Assembly: GCF_024793895.1 (NCBI RefSeq)
Contig: NZ_JANUSB010000016.1
Span: 62,001-126,000, forward strand
Source: Serratia sp. AKBS12
GTDB taxonomy: Bacteria > Pseudomonadota > Gammaproteobacteria > Enterobacterales > Enterobacteriaceae
DNA: 64,000 bases
Direction of reading: 5' to 3'
Part shown: in pieces, positions 1 to 9,280 of the stretch
Layout: each line of letters starts with the position of its first letter
Numbering within the stretch: position 1 is the stretch's first letter
Notes under the pieces: generated by a model
What the model saw: only the letters and a program-made list of their open reading frames with translations
Told to the model about the DNA's origin: nothing
Databases searched by the model: none
Program-made: the position numbers and the translations under genes

Positions 1-686
1 CCTCCGATAATGGTCAAATGATAGGGCTTTCCTGCCAGATCGTTGACCATCTTGGAAAGAATATCAAACCCTTTCTGGTAATCAAAACGACCCACAAATA
101 ATAGATTGATAACATCCTGCCGGAACGGATTTGGGTAAACATCCGTATCGCTGGCTATCGGGACGCCATTGTAAACAACCTTGAGTTTCTTGGCGTTTAA
201 CCCATGTTCTATAGCAGCCTTTCGTTCAAATTCACTTACGCAAATTACTGCATCAGTAATAGGCAACAGTCCTTTTTCAATTATTTTATAAACAAGTCTC
301 TTTGCATTTCCACCTTCCATTAAGAAAGAAAAAGCGTGAGGACAATAAATGACTTTGGGACGATAGATAGGATAACAGAGAATCAATACCAATCTCCCCA
401 ACACACCAGCAAATGTGCTATGAAGATGTATCAAATCTGGTTTATATTGCACTAGGGTGGAAATGAATTTAAAAACGAAAGAAAGAAAAGAAATAGGGTT
501 TCTACCACTTCGCTTAAACGTCAGAACCGTTTCTTGCGGTAACACTTTTACTTCATCTTTTTGGTCTCTCGGAATAAGGCAATGAACATCCTTGATTTCC
601 GGGTCGGCAACATTAGCAAGAATTATCTGCCGCATGACTGTTGCTACGCCACCTTTAATGGTTTCAGCCGCATGGAGTACCTTCAT
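1..686 (-). CDS. Glycosyltransferase family 4, 3' end cut by the window edge
   Basis: About 228 codons of an open frame that starts at ATG 686 and continues past the left edge without a stop. The product begins MKVLHAAETIKGGVATVMRQ, the usual start of a GT-B fold GT4 enzyme with a glycine-rich acceptor-side loop (IKGGVA). Further on come LIHLHSTFAG, then CVSEFERKA, and the inter-domain segment LLFVGRFDYQKGF that opens the donor-binding domain. The catalytic EX7E region lies outside the window. The start overlaps the stop of the upstream glycosyltransferase as ATGA (683-686), so the two are probably translationally coupled. It would add one sugar to the lipid-linked capsule repeat unit on the cytoplasmic face. 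Donor and acceptor cannot be told from sequence. Confidence 0.85.
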   Translation of the reverse strand, partial: MKVLHAAETIKGGVATVMRQIILANVADPEIKDVHCLIPRDQKDEVKVLPQETVLTFKRSGRNPISFLSFVFKFISTLVQYKPDLIHLHSTFAGVLGRLVLILCYPIYRPKVIYCPHAFSFLMEGGNAKRLVYKIIEKGLLPITDAVICVSEFERKAAIEHGLNAKKLKVVYNGVPIASDTDVYPNPFRQDVINLLFVGRFDYQKGFDILSKMVNDLAGKPYHLTIIG

Positions 687-1762
687 AACCGATCAAGCTC
701 CGATGAAGTAATATTATCGACAATACTATTTACTTTTTTTGCGGATAGAGACCATGAAAATCTCTTTACATTAGCTAAGCCTGCGGTAATCAGATTATCT
801 CTTAGTTCTGATTCAACAATGACTCGTTTCATTGCCTCGGCCATCGCAGTATTATCATAAGGATCAAAATAAAGGACGCTGTCATTTAATACTTCGGGCA
901 TTGAAGCTTTGTTAGAAGATATCACTGGGCATCCACAGGCCTGCGCTTCTAATGGAGGTATGCCAAAGCCTTCGTAAAAAGAAGGGAAAACAAAGGCCGT
1001 AGCATTCTGATAAAGAGAAATCAGTTCATTATCATCTACTCGTCCCAAAAATCTAACATCATCAGAGTCAGTGGCTTTCGTATAATCTTGTGCAGCGAAG
1101 CTGGCAGAAGATTTTCCAATAACTTTTAGCTTAAATGGAATATCATATTTGCTACGCAAAATATTAAAAGCTTCAAGCATCCCATGGAAATTCTTGTGAA
1201 AATTCGGTGAAGAAACAGCCAGTAAATAATCTTCTTTTTCTTTCACACTTGCTTGTGAATTTGTAAATTCCGAGCCAACGGCATTATAGATGATATGTAT
1301 TTTTTGTGGATCGTAATTAAAATAACTTAATATTTCTGACTTTGAAAATTCACTTACGGTAATTAAAGCTTTACTGTTCTTAAGCATCAATGGAATCAAT
1401 ATCGAATATAGCGCTCTGAATTTCCATGAGAAACTGGCTTTATATCTCTTATAGGTTACATCATGATGAGTAACAATCTGGTTCTTATAAAAAATTGGCG
1501 CCGTGCTGCACAAGTTTATCAGCAGTGGTGAACCGATGGACTTGAGATATTTTGGCAGTTCTATCTGTTCCCAATAGTGGCCACTCTTGTTGCCAATAGA
1601 TTTTATATTAACGTTTTGAGAAAATGAAGATCGCTTTATGTTCCGAGGGACTAACAGTACGATATCATCTCTTAGCTTTGCTAACTCTAAGCAGATTTGT
1701 TCAGCAAATCGTTGTACTCCTGTAACATCTTGCGTAAGAAATCTAGCGTTAATATAAATCAT
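683..1762 (-). CDS. Glycosyltransferase family 4 (capsule repeat unit)
   Basis: 359 residues with GT-B layout. The N-terminal acceptor domain starts MIYINARFLTQDVTGVQRFA, where the GVQRFA loop is typical of mannosyltransferase-like GT4 proteins. A linker follows near residue 190 (YLLAVSSPNFHKN). The C-terminal donor domain carries EGFGIPPLE, a complete EX7E motif, followed by GCPVISSNKASMPEV. ATG 1762 is preceded by a purine-rich AGAGAG ribosome site. The stop overlaps the start of the next glycosyltransferase by four bases, and the wzy-like gene ends 24 bp upstream, so it sits in the middle of the capsule operon. Family and role are clear, the sugar specificity is not. Confidence 0.9.
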   Translation of the reverse strand: MIYINARFLTQDVTGVQRFAEQICLELAKLRDDIVLLVPRNIKRSSFSQNVNIKSIGNKSGHYWEQIELPKYLKSIGSPLLINLCSTAPIFYKNQIVTHHDVTYKRYKASFSWKFRALYSILIPLMLKNSKALITVSEFSKSEILSYFNYDPQKIHIIYNAVGSEFTNSQASVKEKEDYLLAVSSPNFHKNFHGMLEAFNILRSKYDIPFKLKVIGKSSASFAAQDYTKATDSDDVRFLGRVDDNELISLYQNATAFVFPSFYEGFGIPPLEAQACGCPVISSNKASMPEVLNDSVLYFDPYDNTAMAEAMKRVIVESELRDNLITAGLANVKRFSWSLSAKKVNSIVDNITSSELDRL

Positions 1763-1786
1763 AACTCTCTCTTTGATTTGAATAAT

Positions 1787-3115
1787 TCATTTATAGCTAT
1801 AAGCAGCAACATCTTCTTTTGTGCATCCCTTTTTCTTCAGCACAAAAGGTACCGCAACAAACACAATGAGAAGTATGTTGTTGGGGAAGTTACCAAGCCC
1901 TAAGTTATAAAAAAGCTCAATCACCAGGGTAAAGAATATCAAATGTCTGGCACCAAACACGTCACAAGCTTTAATTGCAAACAGTTTTATTTGAATGTAA
2001 ATCAGAATAAAAAGATATACAAAAAAGCCAACATATCCATAATTACTCACTAAATATATATATGCGCTATCTGTTGCTATTGCAGTGATACCATATTCTG
2101 TTTTATCAAGCCCAAAAGTACCATTAATGCCTAGCCCCGCACCGAAAAGTACTTTTTCCAGTGAATCTAGTGAAGCTATTATTTTGTGGTGCTCTAGGAC
2201 TCGCAGATAAATAGAGTTATAGGCTGCGGTTTGGTTGTATACGCGAACACCATTATATACGGCGTAGTCGTGGGTCGAATAAACAAAAAAGAGAAGTATG
2301 ATTAATCCAATTATAAATATAGCTATTTTTGATATGGAGGGTAAAAACTTCTCGAAGAATTTCACCAAAAAATACACCATCACGCCTATGATAGCAGTTT
2401 TATAAGTTGTACAAATTATTGCAACAAAGAATAATAAGAAAAGAAAAGTCTTTAGAAACTTACTCTTTATAAAACGTCCGCATTCGATTGACAAGATCAT
2501 GCAGAATAACATTAGAACACCAGACATCGTAAAAGAGAGCTGCAAGCCAATGGCGCGGATATTACCTTCGGTCGAGTTCAAACGCACGCCGGCGTCGCTA
2601 CCCCACTGTCCAGCATCCAGACCGAGCAGTCCCATGAAAGAGTCAGGAAATAGTTGTTGAAGAATTACTGCTATCGCGTTAAGTGCACCTAAAAACAATA
2701 CAAGTTTTACTAGTTTTATACTAAAAGACAATAACTCATCTTTAGACATCTTTGAAAAGATAAGTAAAACGGCGACAATAAATAATACAGGAATAATGTC
2801 AAACTTCAGCTGATAGAGTATGATAAAGGTATGCGAGGAAAGAATTTCAAGCATTGAATATATAGCAAAGATACTGATGGCTATTAATATTGCTACCGGG
2901 ATTATTATTTTATTACTAACCTTCCCTTGAGAGAATAACAACGCCACTATAAACAGAATTACAATAAAAGCTTCTTTCCAAACTTTCAAAACCGGCATCG
3001 CCAACATCGCAGAAGCGACACCAATTACACCAGAGAAAAAACAGAGGATAAGGAATATCTTCAGTGCAATTTCCGGTGTGTTTCTAAACTTAAATACTCT
3101 CATTGTATAAGCCAT
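1787..3115 (-). CDS. wzy: O-antigen/capsule polymerase, Wzy-like
   Basis: 442 residues, almost entirely hydrophobic, with roughly 10-12 predicted membrane segments and one larger polar loop in the second half (around VYNGVRVYNQTAAYNSIYLR). That is the topology of Wzy polymerases and WaaL ligases. Wzy proteins have little sequence conservation, so the call rests on topology, size and position between glycosyltransferase and acyltransferase genes in a Wzx/Wzy-type locus. It would join lipid-linked repeat units in the periplasm. The gene is strongly AT-rich compared with genes right of 9.3 kb, as is usual for serotype-specific polymerases. A ligase is the main alternative. The ATG at 3115 has only a weak purine stretch upstream, and MRVFKF 12 bases on is another possible start. 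Confidence 0.75.
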   Translation of the reverse strand: MAYTMRVFKFRNTPEIALKIFLILCFFSGVIGVASAMLAMPVLKVWKEAFIVILFIVALLFSQGKVSNKIIIPVAILIAISIFAIYSMLEILSSHTFIILYQLKFDIIPVLFIVAVLLIFSKMSKDELLSFSIKLVKLVLFLGALNAIAVILQQLFPDSFMGLLGLDAGQWGSDAGVRLNSTEGNIRAIGLQLSFTMSGVLMLFCMILSIECGRFIKSKFLKTFLFLLFFVAIICTTYKTAIIGVMVYFLVKFFEKFLPSISKIAIFIIGLIILLFFVYSTHDYAVYNGVRVYNQTAAYNSIYLRVLEHHKIIASLDSLEKVLFGAGLGINGTFGLDKTEYGITAIATDSAYIYLVSNYGYVGFFVYLFILIYIQIKLFAIKACDVFGARHLIFFTLVIELFYNLGLGNFPNNILLIVFVAVPFVLKKKGCTKEDVAAYSYK

Positions 3116-3163
3116 AAAAAATCTTCTATAGGAGTTAAACCTAAGCCTAGCGCTTATGTATTT

Positions 3164-4309
3164 TTATTGAGTGTTTATCATTTTATTTTTAGTGTATTTC
3201 TTTCCCGCTGAAATTGATCTAGTTTCAATGATGTTATAAGAAATATACGATACAGCGATGACTATGGCAATTAGGGAGAGTGCGAATAAATTATTATATA
3301 ACACATTACCCAAATCAATATAACGCAATGTACTACCCGTTTTCGTAGTGACTGAATACGTTATACTGTATCCTACCAGCTTCTCGGCCCCCATGGCAAG
3401 ACTAATAGCTACAAATACTACAGCTGCGTGGGTCATATATATAGAGAATGATATCTTGCCGAAAAATTCGAAGACAGAACGTTTTAGTAAAGAGGACAAA
3501 ACGCCAATCTCAAAGGAGAATATATATATAGTTACGCAAAAAAGCACGCTGGTGAAAATCTCTTTATACTCATAAGATAAAGTCACCGCATAATAGCATA
3601 TTAATATTGAAGCAACCTCAAGCATTGAAAAGAACAGGCGAGGTAGTTTCCCTGGCTGACTATTATTATAAATAATATAGGTTATTGCCCCACCAAAAAA
3701 ACAGGCTAAACCGCTAAGTGCCTCTGTTTTTAGAATTGTGATAGCGGGAACTAGCAGTCCTAAAAACCCAACGGACGAAATGATCAAAAAGATAATAACC
3801 AATGAGCTTTTTGCTTTTTGTGAAAACAATAATACTATCGCAAAAATGGCATATAGATAGTATTCAACGCTTATACTCCATGAAGGATAGTTAAATGAAA
3901 GTGTAGCAGCAGAAGTTAACCAAGACTGAAGCAGTAATATATTTGGCAAAATTTGTATTGGTGCATTCACGCCGCTAAAGGCAGGCTTGTTAAAATCAAT
4001 ACCTTTCGATTGCGCAATTAATTTAGCCAACTCCAAGAAGATGAATACGATTAGCATTATTATATGGAGTGGAAATAAACGAAAAGTCCGCGTTATCGCG
4101 AATTTTTTCATTGCTGCCCAGTCAAAATCTCTTTTACTGTAGGCGTGAGTTAATACAAAACCACTTAAAACAAAGAAAAACTCGACCATAAAGGTTGCAT
4201 TTCGAAACAACCCCCACTCGGTAATACTCCCTCTGACGTTAAAATGATGGAATACTACACACAGGGCACATATGCCACGAAAACTGTCGAGAACAATAAA
4301 TCGCCTCAT
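3164..4309 (-). CDS. Acyltransferase 3 family membrane protein (OafA/YrhL type)
   Basis: 381 residues. The N terminus MRRFIVLDSFRGICALCVVF is the diagnostic start of acyltransferase-3 proteins, followed by HHFN and then the segment EFFFVLSGFVLTHAY, a family signature. About ten transmembrane segments follow, with a charged C-terminal tail. Members move acetyl or other acyl groups from cytoplasmic acyl-CoA to periplasmic sugars, so this protein probably O-acylates the capsule repeat unit or polymer. It lies 48 bp upstream of the wzy-like gene in the same orientation. The ATG at 4309 has an AGGATC ribosome site. Low GC like its capsule neighbours. The acyl group and sugar position cannot be predicted. 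Confidence 0.88.
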   Translation of the reverse strand: MRRFIVLDSFRGICALCVVFHHFNVRGSITEWGLFRNATFMVEFFFVLSGFVLTHAYSKRDFDWAAMKKFAITRTFRLFPLHIIMLIVFIFLELAKLIAQSKGIDFNKPAFSGVNAPIQILPNILLLQSWLTSAATLSFNYPSWSISVEYYLYAIFAIVLLFSQKAKSSLVIIFLIISSVGFLGLLVPAITILKTEALSGLACFFGGAITYIIYNNSQPGKLPRLFFSMLEVASILICYYAVTLSYEYKEIFTSVLFCVTIYIFSFEIGVLSSLLKRSVFEFFGKISFSIYMTHAAVVFVAISLAMGAEKLVGYSITYSVTTKTGSTLRYIDLGNVLYNNLFALSLIAIVIAVSYISYNIIETRSISAGKKYTKNKMINTQ

Positions 4310-4381
4310 AAAAGATCCTTTACGGCATACTAAAACAATATAAACCTTAATAAAACCACAAATTAAATAGATGTATTTTGA

Positions 4382-5440
4382 CTATAGAATACTTTCATAT
4401 TTCCGCAAGATATTATCTATTATCGCGTTATCAATTAATACATTTTTAATATTTAAAACTTTATTCAACTCGTTTTCTAGCTCACCCGTGATGTCACAGA
4501 TTATGCCATTCTTTTCGTTAATGATTTCATTTATCCCACCAGGATAAGCATTGGCAAGCACTGGCGTTCCGCAGGCAATAGCCTCTATAACGACATTTGG
4601 ATATCCTTCCCAGCGTGAGCTAGAAATAAAGACATCGCAGTTTTTTAGTAATGCATAGGGGTTATCGGTGAACGGAATAAATGTAACGCTACGTTCTAGT
4701 TGCAAGTCAGAACATAGCTGTTTCAACATTGCTTCATCCTCCCCCTCTCCAACTATTGTCAGATGATATTTCCCTTCAGGTAAATTCTTATAACTTTTTA
4801 GCAATTGATCATAGCCTTTTTGGTATGTCAATCGGCCTATTGACAATAAGTTTATTCTATCAGCAGGAAATGAATGCTCTGAGGGCTTAAGGCTCAAGGT
4901 CTTGATATGTTTATAGTCAAGTGGGTTATTAATTTTAACGATTTTATTTTGTGGTACATTCATTTTTTTAACGAGATCGTTAACCATATCATCACTTTGC
5001 GCGACGATAACATCGTAACTTTTATAACATGTTTTGTACAAGAACTTGGCTATGAAATTTTTCTCGAACAAACTCGGAAGATTTGACTCTCTGGCAATTT
5101 TCTTTATATGTTTTCCAAAGTAGTTCAAAAATGGTGATAGCGTCGAGTTGGATGTTCCTGAGCTAATAAAGATAGTATCAATACTATGTTTTTTACTTAC
5201 TTTTTTTATGCCTAAAACAATTTTTGGCAAAGAATATCTTGCTCGCCCAGTGATGTTTAAATATTCAACAATAACGTCTTCGTTTAACTCTCTGACTAAT
5301 GTATTTTTTTCGCTATCGTTTTTATATAATAGCAAATAAGGCTTGAACTTAGTTCTATCTATATTATTAAGTAAAGTGAAGATAACTCTATCTGCACCTG
5401 ACCGGCCAAGGATTGGCATGATAAAAAGAATCTTTTTCAC
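4382..5440 (-). CDS. Glycosyltransferase family 4 (GTG start)
   Basis: 352 residues in a two-domain GT-B fold. It opens with KKILFIMPILGRSGADRVIF, where the SGADRV loop is typical of WaaG/PimA-like GT4 enzymes. The linker INLLSIGRLTYQKGYDQLL precedes the donor domain, and EGYPNVVIE forms an intact EX7E motif followed by ACGTPVLA. The start codon is GTG at 5440. No ATG lies nearby in frame, and a GGTGA purine stretch about eleven bases upstream can serve as ribosome site. It is 26 bp downstream of the next upstream glycosyltransferase and clearly in the same operon. Retaining transfer from an NDP-sugar is expected of the family, but the sugar is unknown. Confidence 0.9.
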   Translation of the reverse strand: MKKILFIMPILGRSGADRVIFTLLNNIDRTKFKPYLLLYKNDSEKNTLVRELNEDVIVEYLNITGRARYSLPKIVLGIKKVSKKHSIDTIFISSGTSNSTLSPFLNYFGKHIKKIARESNLPSLFEKNFIAKFLYKTCYKSYDVIVAQSDDMVNDLVKKMNVPQNKIVKINNPLDYKHIKTLSLKPSEHSFPADRINLLSIGRLTYQKGYDQLLKSYKNLPEGKYHLTIVGEGEDEAMLKQLCSDLQLERSVTFIPFTDNPYALLKNCDVFISSSRWEGYPNVVIEAIACGTPVLANAYPGGINEIINEKNGIICDITGELENELNKVLNIKNVLIDNAIIDNILRKYESIL

Positions 5441-5466
5441 AATTATTCACCAAAAATAACTATCTA

Positions 5467-6633
5467 TTAGCATTTGCCATCAAAAATAACTGAAAGCAAA
5501 TTACCCCATTTTTCATTCTGAACAACACTAACGTCTGAAGCCGCTTTTCGTCCTAATAACGATAAGTTATCATACAGCTTTTTATTATGGTAAATTTGTG
5601 AAATTCTATTCTCAATTTCATTAATATTTGTTGGATTAAAATATAGTACATTATTTTTACAAACTTCAGGAATACTGGACACAGCTGACGCCAATACGGG
5701 AGTGCCATAGTGCATCGCTTGAATTGGCGGATAACCATATCCCTCATTCAAACTGGGATATATAAATGCATAGGCATTTTTATAGAACCAATCTAATGAT
5801 TCATAATCAACATAGTCAATATATATAAATTGCTCTGTATTCTTTATGCCTGGATGCGCGTTCTTTTTCCCTAATACAATCGTTTTTAGCGTACAGGAAG
5901 GATGCTTACTGTAAAAATCATCCAACGCTTTTATCGCTCGGTAGTTATTCTTCATCCAGCGATTAGCGCTAACCAATAAAAAGAACTGTTTCCCGTATTT
6001 TTCCAAATAGTGGTACTCTTTCGCTAATACAGGATCTGCTTTACCGAAAGGACAAGGAGCTGGTGACACATAAACATCATCGGCGCATAGATTTGGGAAA
6101 AAACAAAGCATAGAATGTTTACTATGTTCAGAAACAGTAATAATTTTCGTCTTTTCTTTGTTTAGCAACCGACCAAACCGATCAAAATAGCTTTCCCATT
6201 CTTTATTTTTGAAAAATAACCTTTTTATTAATAGCTTAGCTTTAGATATTAGTCCATCACGATAATGCCATTGTACGGGATCGTAACTACATTCTATTTC
6301 TCGCAGCCCATGCACCGTCATTATGAAATTAACCCTACTCGTATCAACATCAAAAAGATGGTAAGGCAGAGCAGAATAAAAAGTTGAAAATTGATTTGAG
6401 TTTACCAGCGCAATTAATTCTTTATCCCCACTTACACCTATTACTTTCAAGCCTACATCAGCACAAATCTTTTTAATCTTTTCATCTAATTCTTTAGTTG
6501 TATCATAGACACAAGCAAAGTTTTTGTAACCATGTTCGATACTTGAAAAAAATACTTGCTTAGCATATTCCGAACCACCATGAAATTTAGACTCAAGCGA
6601 AGGTTGAGTTGCGGAAAGATCAAATAAAAGCAA
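5467..6633 (-). CDS. Glycosyltransferase family 4-like, with EX7Q in place of EX7E
   Basis: About 388 residues of a GT-B protein. HGGSEYAKQ is the N-terminal glycine loop, KQFFLLVSANRWMKNN the inter-domain strand, and EGYGYPPIQ the donor-site motif. The last position of that motif is Gln where the second Glu of EX7E is expected. The start is placed at TTG 6633 because the pyruvyl transferase stop (TAA, 6646-6644) runs straight into a TAAGGAG ribosome site ideally spaced for that codon. A longer frame beginning at TTG 6651 would overlap the upstream gene by eight bases and has no ribosome site. The operon context is the same as for its neighbours. Sugar specificity is unknown. Confidence 0.82.
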   Translation of the reverse strand: MLLFDLSATQPSLESKFHGGSEYAKQVFFSSIEHGYKNFACVYDTTKELDEKIKKICADVGLKVIGVSGDKELIALVNSNQFSTFYSALPYHLFDVDTSRVNFIMTVHGLREIECSYDPVQWHYRDGLISKAKLLIKRLFFKNKEWESYFDRFGRLLNKEKTKIITVSEHSKHSMLCFFPNLCADDVYVSPAPCPFGKADPVLAKEYHYLEKYGKQFFLLVSANRWMKNNYRAIKALDDFYSKHPSCTLKTIVLGKKNAHPGIKNTEQFIYIDYVDYESLDWFYKNAYAFIYPSLNEGYGYPPIQAMHYGTPVLASAVSSIPEVCKNNVLYFNPTNINEIENRISQIYHNKKLYDNLSLLGRKAASDVSVVQNEKWGNLLSVIFDGKC

Positions 6634-6643
6634 AATGTTCTCC

Positions 6644-7720
6644 TTAGCCAAATTTCTTGATTATGTTTGCAAAAACGTCTTTAAGTTCTTTATTAATTTC
6701 TTCTACATGTCGATTCCCGTACTCATCCATGAAGTATTCGATTTTTTTCGAAATCAACCAAGGCTCAAGATCATTACCAAGTATTTTCCCAAGGATTAAA
6801 GAATGCATTCTCCCAGAGTAAACTTTGCTGGAGACTCTTAAATAATCAAGGTAAATGTTTAACGCAGGGACTTTCTCACATAATTCTATATTTTCTTCAG
6901 AGTTATTTTTTAGCACTTCTTTATAAATCAGTTTATTAAGTTCCGCATCTTCGACGGTTGTAGAAGCAAGCACAACTTTTTTTCCTGCTTTTTTTATTTC
7001 ATCCTCAACGACCTGGCGCCAGTCCTCTATGTATTCCTGCTGAGTTTTAAACTCACTTTGCCCGGTCTCTTTGACATTCTTGGAATATACATAATAGGCA
7101 GTAGCACCTATAATCACACTGCCCTTTTCGGGATAACTCTCTTTTTCATACAAAGAAAAGGCCAGATCAGGAATATAAGACGGGGTAAAATCAAAAAAGC
7201 GTTTTAATTTATCAATGGAACGTTTCTCACGAACATAAACACCATTAGCATGTTTTAACGCGTATTTATAAAGTACGCTATCTAGCCAGCTAAATTTCTC
7301 CGCACACCCCACGCCTAAAATTACGTACTTTTTGTTATTTTTCTTTGCATATTTAGCCCATGTATACATGGCTATAGGAAACGTACCCCCGCTTTGAATG
7401 AGCTGGCCACCACCAATCATCATTATTTCTGCATCTCGACAGCTCGTGCTTTCTATTCTTTTTTTATTATGTAGATACCAGCGGGCATACTTGAGAAACT
7501 GTATGCGATTTAAGAATAAATTTTTCGCTTTTCTTAAAAATACTTTGGCGGTGAGCTTTTCATTAGTAACCTTGGGTACGGCAATTTTCTTTTCCGCATC
7601 AAACCCATAACTTTCAACCGAATAACCAGATGCGGTTATTAATTTCTTTAATCCTTCATTAATAGCGTGGTCGCCGATATTATCTGAACAAACTTCATTT
7701 ATTGTTATAATCGTTTTCAT
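6644..7720 (-). CDS. Polysaccharide pyruvyl transferase family protein (WcaK/CsaB type)
   Basis: 358 residues. The N terminus reads MKTIITINEVCSDNIGDHAI, with the N-x-GD motif found at the start of PS_pyruv_trans proteins. The segment MMIGGGQLIQSGG is the central glycine-rich motif, followed by KKYVILGVGCAEKF, and the C-terminal part has YSGRMHSLI, the conserved S/GxRxH motif of the family. Family members add a ketal-linked pyruvate from phosphoenolpyruvate to a sugar, giving the polymer negative charge as in colanic acid. The ATG at 7720 has a strong AAGGATA site. It is followed within the operon by a glycosyltransferase whose ribosome site begins at this gene's stop. The acceptor sugar is not predictable. 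Confidence 0.88.
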   Translation of the reverse strand: MKTIITINEVCSDNIGDHAINEGLKKLITASGYSVESYGFDAEKKIAVPKVTNEKLTAKVFLRKAKNLFLNRIQFLKYARWYLHNKKRIESTSCRDAEIMMIGGGQLIQSGGTFPIAMYTWAKYAKKNNKKYVILGVGCAEKFSWLDSVLYKYALKHANGVYVREKRSIDKLKRFFDFTPSYIPDLAFSLYEKESYPEKGSVIIGATAYYVYSKNVKETGQSEFKTQQEYIEDWRQVVEDEIKKAGKKVVLASTTVEDAELNKLIYKEVLKNNSEENIELCEKVPALNIYLDYLRVSSKVYSGRMHSLILGKILGNDLEPWLISKKIEYFMDEYGNRHVEEINKELKDVFANIIKKFG

Positions 7721-7755
7721 TATCCTTCCCTATACGTATTTTACTGCAGACAAAT

Positions 7756-9204
7756 TTAACGGCTCGCTCTTTTCTTCAATGCTGAAAGAATAATTTTGTT
7801 AACTTCATGACAAGAATCAATTTTTAGAAAAATACTGGCACAATAATAGACAATGGCACCTACAAACACTTTAACGATAATCTCATAAATACCGTTATCA
7901 ATACGTATAAACCATAATGCAGCAGACATAATTAATGTTGCTAGCATCATCGGCAACATGCTTTTTATTTGTTGCCATGCGCCATGACCATACCATTTGC
8001 CAGGATAATAAGCATTAATAAAGAAACAAATTAATGATACTACGAAATTTCCTACGACGACGGCGGTTAAACCGAATGGAGCCGTGATTAACAATGCTCC
8101 CACGGTGATAGGCAATTTACTTAAATCCACTTTGAGATAAGTGTCAGAACGCCCCACAGCATTAATTAAACTACAGTTAAGAGCGCTCATTGGAATGATC
8201 ATTCGCGACAAGCAAATCCATTGAATGACAACCACAGCAGGTAACCACTTATCTGTCAGGAAAAAATGCACGAATGGTTCAGCTAAAAAAGTGAACCCCA
8301 CCATCGCAGGCATCACGATGAAAGCCGTCATATCAAGGCTTTTTTTGTAGATACGTATCAGTCTTTCCGTATCATCCTGAGTTGAGGACATGATAGGAAA
8401 CAGTACGCCTTGCAAGATATTGAACAAATTTACAGAGATAAGGTCAGGAATATTCCGCCCTTGAGTATAATAGCCAACTTCTTTACTCGAGAAGAATCGT
8501 CCTATCAGGATCGCATAGCAATTATCAACGATCGTTCTTACAAAGCTAGCCAGCAGCAGTTTTGAACCGAAGCCAAAAAGACTTTTTAAGGAAACATATG
8601 AAAACTCAAAATTTGGCCGCCATCTAAGCAGGATAGCCATAAAGATGGTAACGCAAATTGAGTTTATTATAGTTTGGTAGACAAGCGCCATCGCTCCAAA
8701 GCCATGATAGGCTAAATAAAGAGCAAGCGAACCGCTAATAATGACAGACAAGAAATTTATTTTAGTTCTTAGTTTGAAATTAAGGTCGATGGCTAGTTTA
8801 GTGGTTTGCACCAAGCACAGCGACTTTATAATAATGCTTACACCCAAAACACGTATTATGTGTGTTAACGGAGGTGCACTGTAAAAATCCGCTACAAATG
8901 GAGCGATGACATAGATAATCCCGTACAAGATGACGCTGACGAGTAGGTTAAAATAAAATACCGTGGAGTAATCGGTTTGCGTTCTATCTTTCTTCTGAAT
9001 GAGCGCCTGGGTAAAGCCACTATTTATTATTATATCAGATAAAACTATAAAGATTGCCACCATTCCGATCAAACCGAAATCCGATGGAGATATAATACGC
9101 GCTAAAACAATGCTAATACCGAATTGGACTCCCTGTACTAAAAAACGCTCTACTATGCTCCATATCATCCCTGATACGGCTCGTTCTTTTAATGAATGAG
9201 TCAT
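7756..9204 (-). CDS. wzx: Repeat-unit flippase, Wzx (WzxC-like MOP family)
   Basis: 482 residues with about 12-14 hydrophobic segments. The start MTHSLKERAVSGMIWSIVER and the following VLARIISPSDFGLIGM are the familiar N-terminal pattern of the polysaccharide_synt/MOP family, and TQGRNIPDLI and LFPIMSSTQDD are further family features. It should move the undecaprenyl-diphosphate-linked repeat unit to the periplasmic face, where the Wzy-like protein at 1787-3115 polymerises it. It is the first gene after the hairpin that follows wzc, and its AT content marks the border between the conserved export genes and the serotype-specific block. No strong ribosome site is visible before ATG 9204. Confidence 0.9.
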   Translation of the reverse strand: MTHSLKERAVSGMIWSIVERFLVQGVQFGISIVLARIISPSDFGLIGMVAIFIVLSDIIINSGFTQALIQKKDRTQTDYSTVFYFNLLVSVILYGIIYVIAPFVADFYSAPPLTHIIRVLGVSIIIKSLCLVQTTKLAIDLNFKLRTKINFLSVIISGSLALYLAYHGFGAMALVYQTIINSICVTIFMAILLRWRPNFEFSYVSLKSLFGFGSKLLLASFVRTIVDNCYAILIGRFFSSKEVGYYTQGRNIPDLISVNLFNILQGVLFPIMSSTQDDTERLIRIYKKSLDMTAFIVMPAMVGFTFLAEPFVHFFLTDKWLPAVVVIQWICLSRMIIPMSALNCSLINAVGRSDTYLKVDLSKLPITVGALLITAPFGLTAVVVGNFVVSLICFFINAYYPGKWYGHGAWQQIKSMLPMMLATLIMSAALWFIRIDNGIYEIIVKVFVGAIVYYCASIFLKIDSCHEVNKIILSALKKRASR

Positions 9205-9235
9205 GTTTTGCTACTTTTATTAAGTATCTGAAAGT

Positions 9236-9264
9236 AAAACTACCAGACTAAGTCTGGTAGTTTT
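9236..9264 (-). terminator. Perfect hairpin between wzc and wzx (attenuator-like)
   Basis: The 13-base arms 9236-9248 (AAAACTACCAGAC) and 9252-9264 are exact reverse complements around a three-base loop. Each flank ends in a run of A or T, so the structure resembles an intrinsic terminator inside the operon, directly after the wzc stop. A stem-loop after wzc is established for E. coli group 1 capsule clusters, where RfaH lets polymerase read into the glycosyltransferase genes. The ops element upstream of galU fits that scheme, but function here is inferred. Confidence 0.8.
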
Positions 9265-9280
9265 AACCTGCAGTTTTGTA

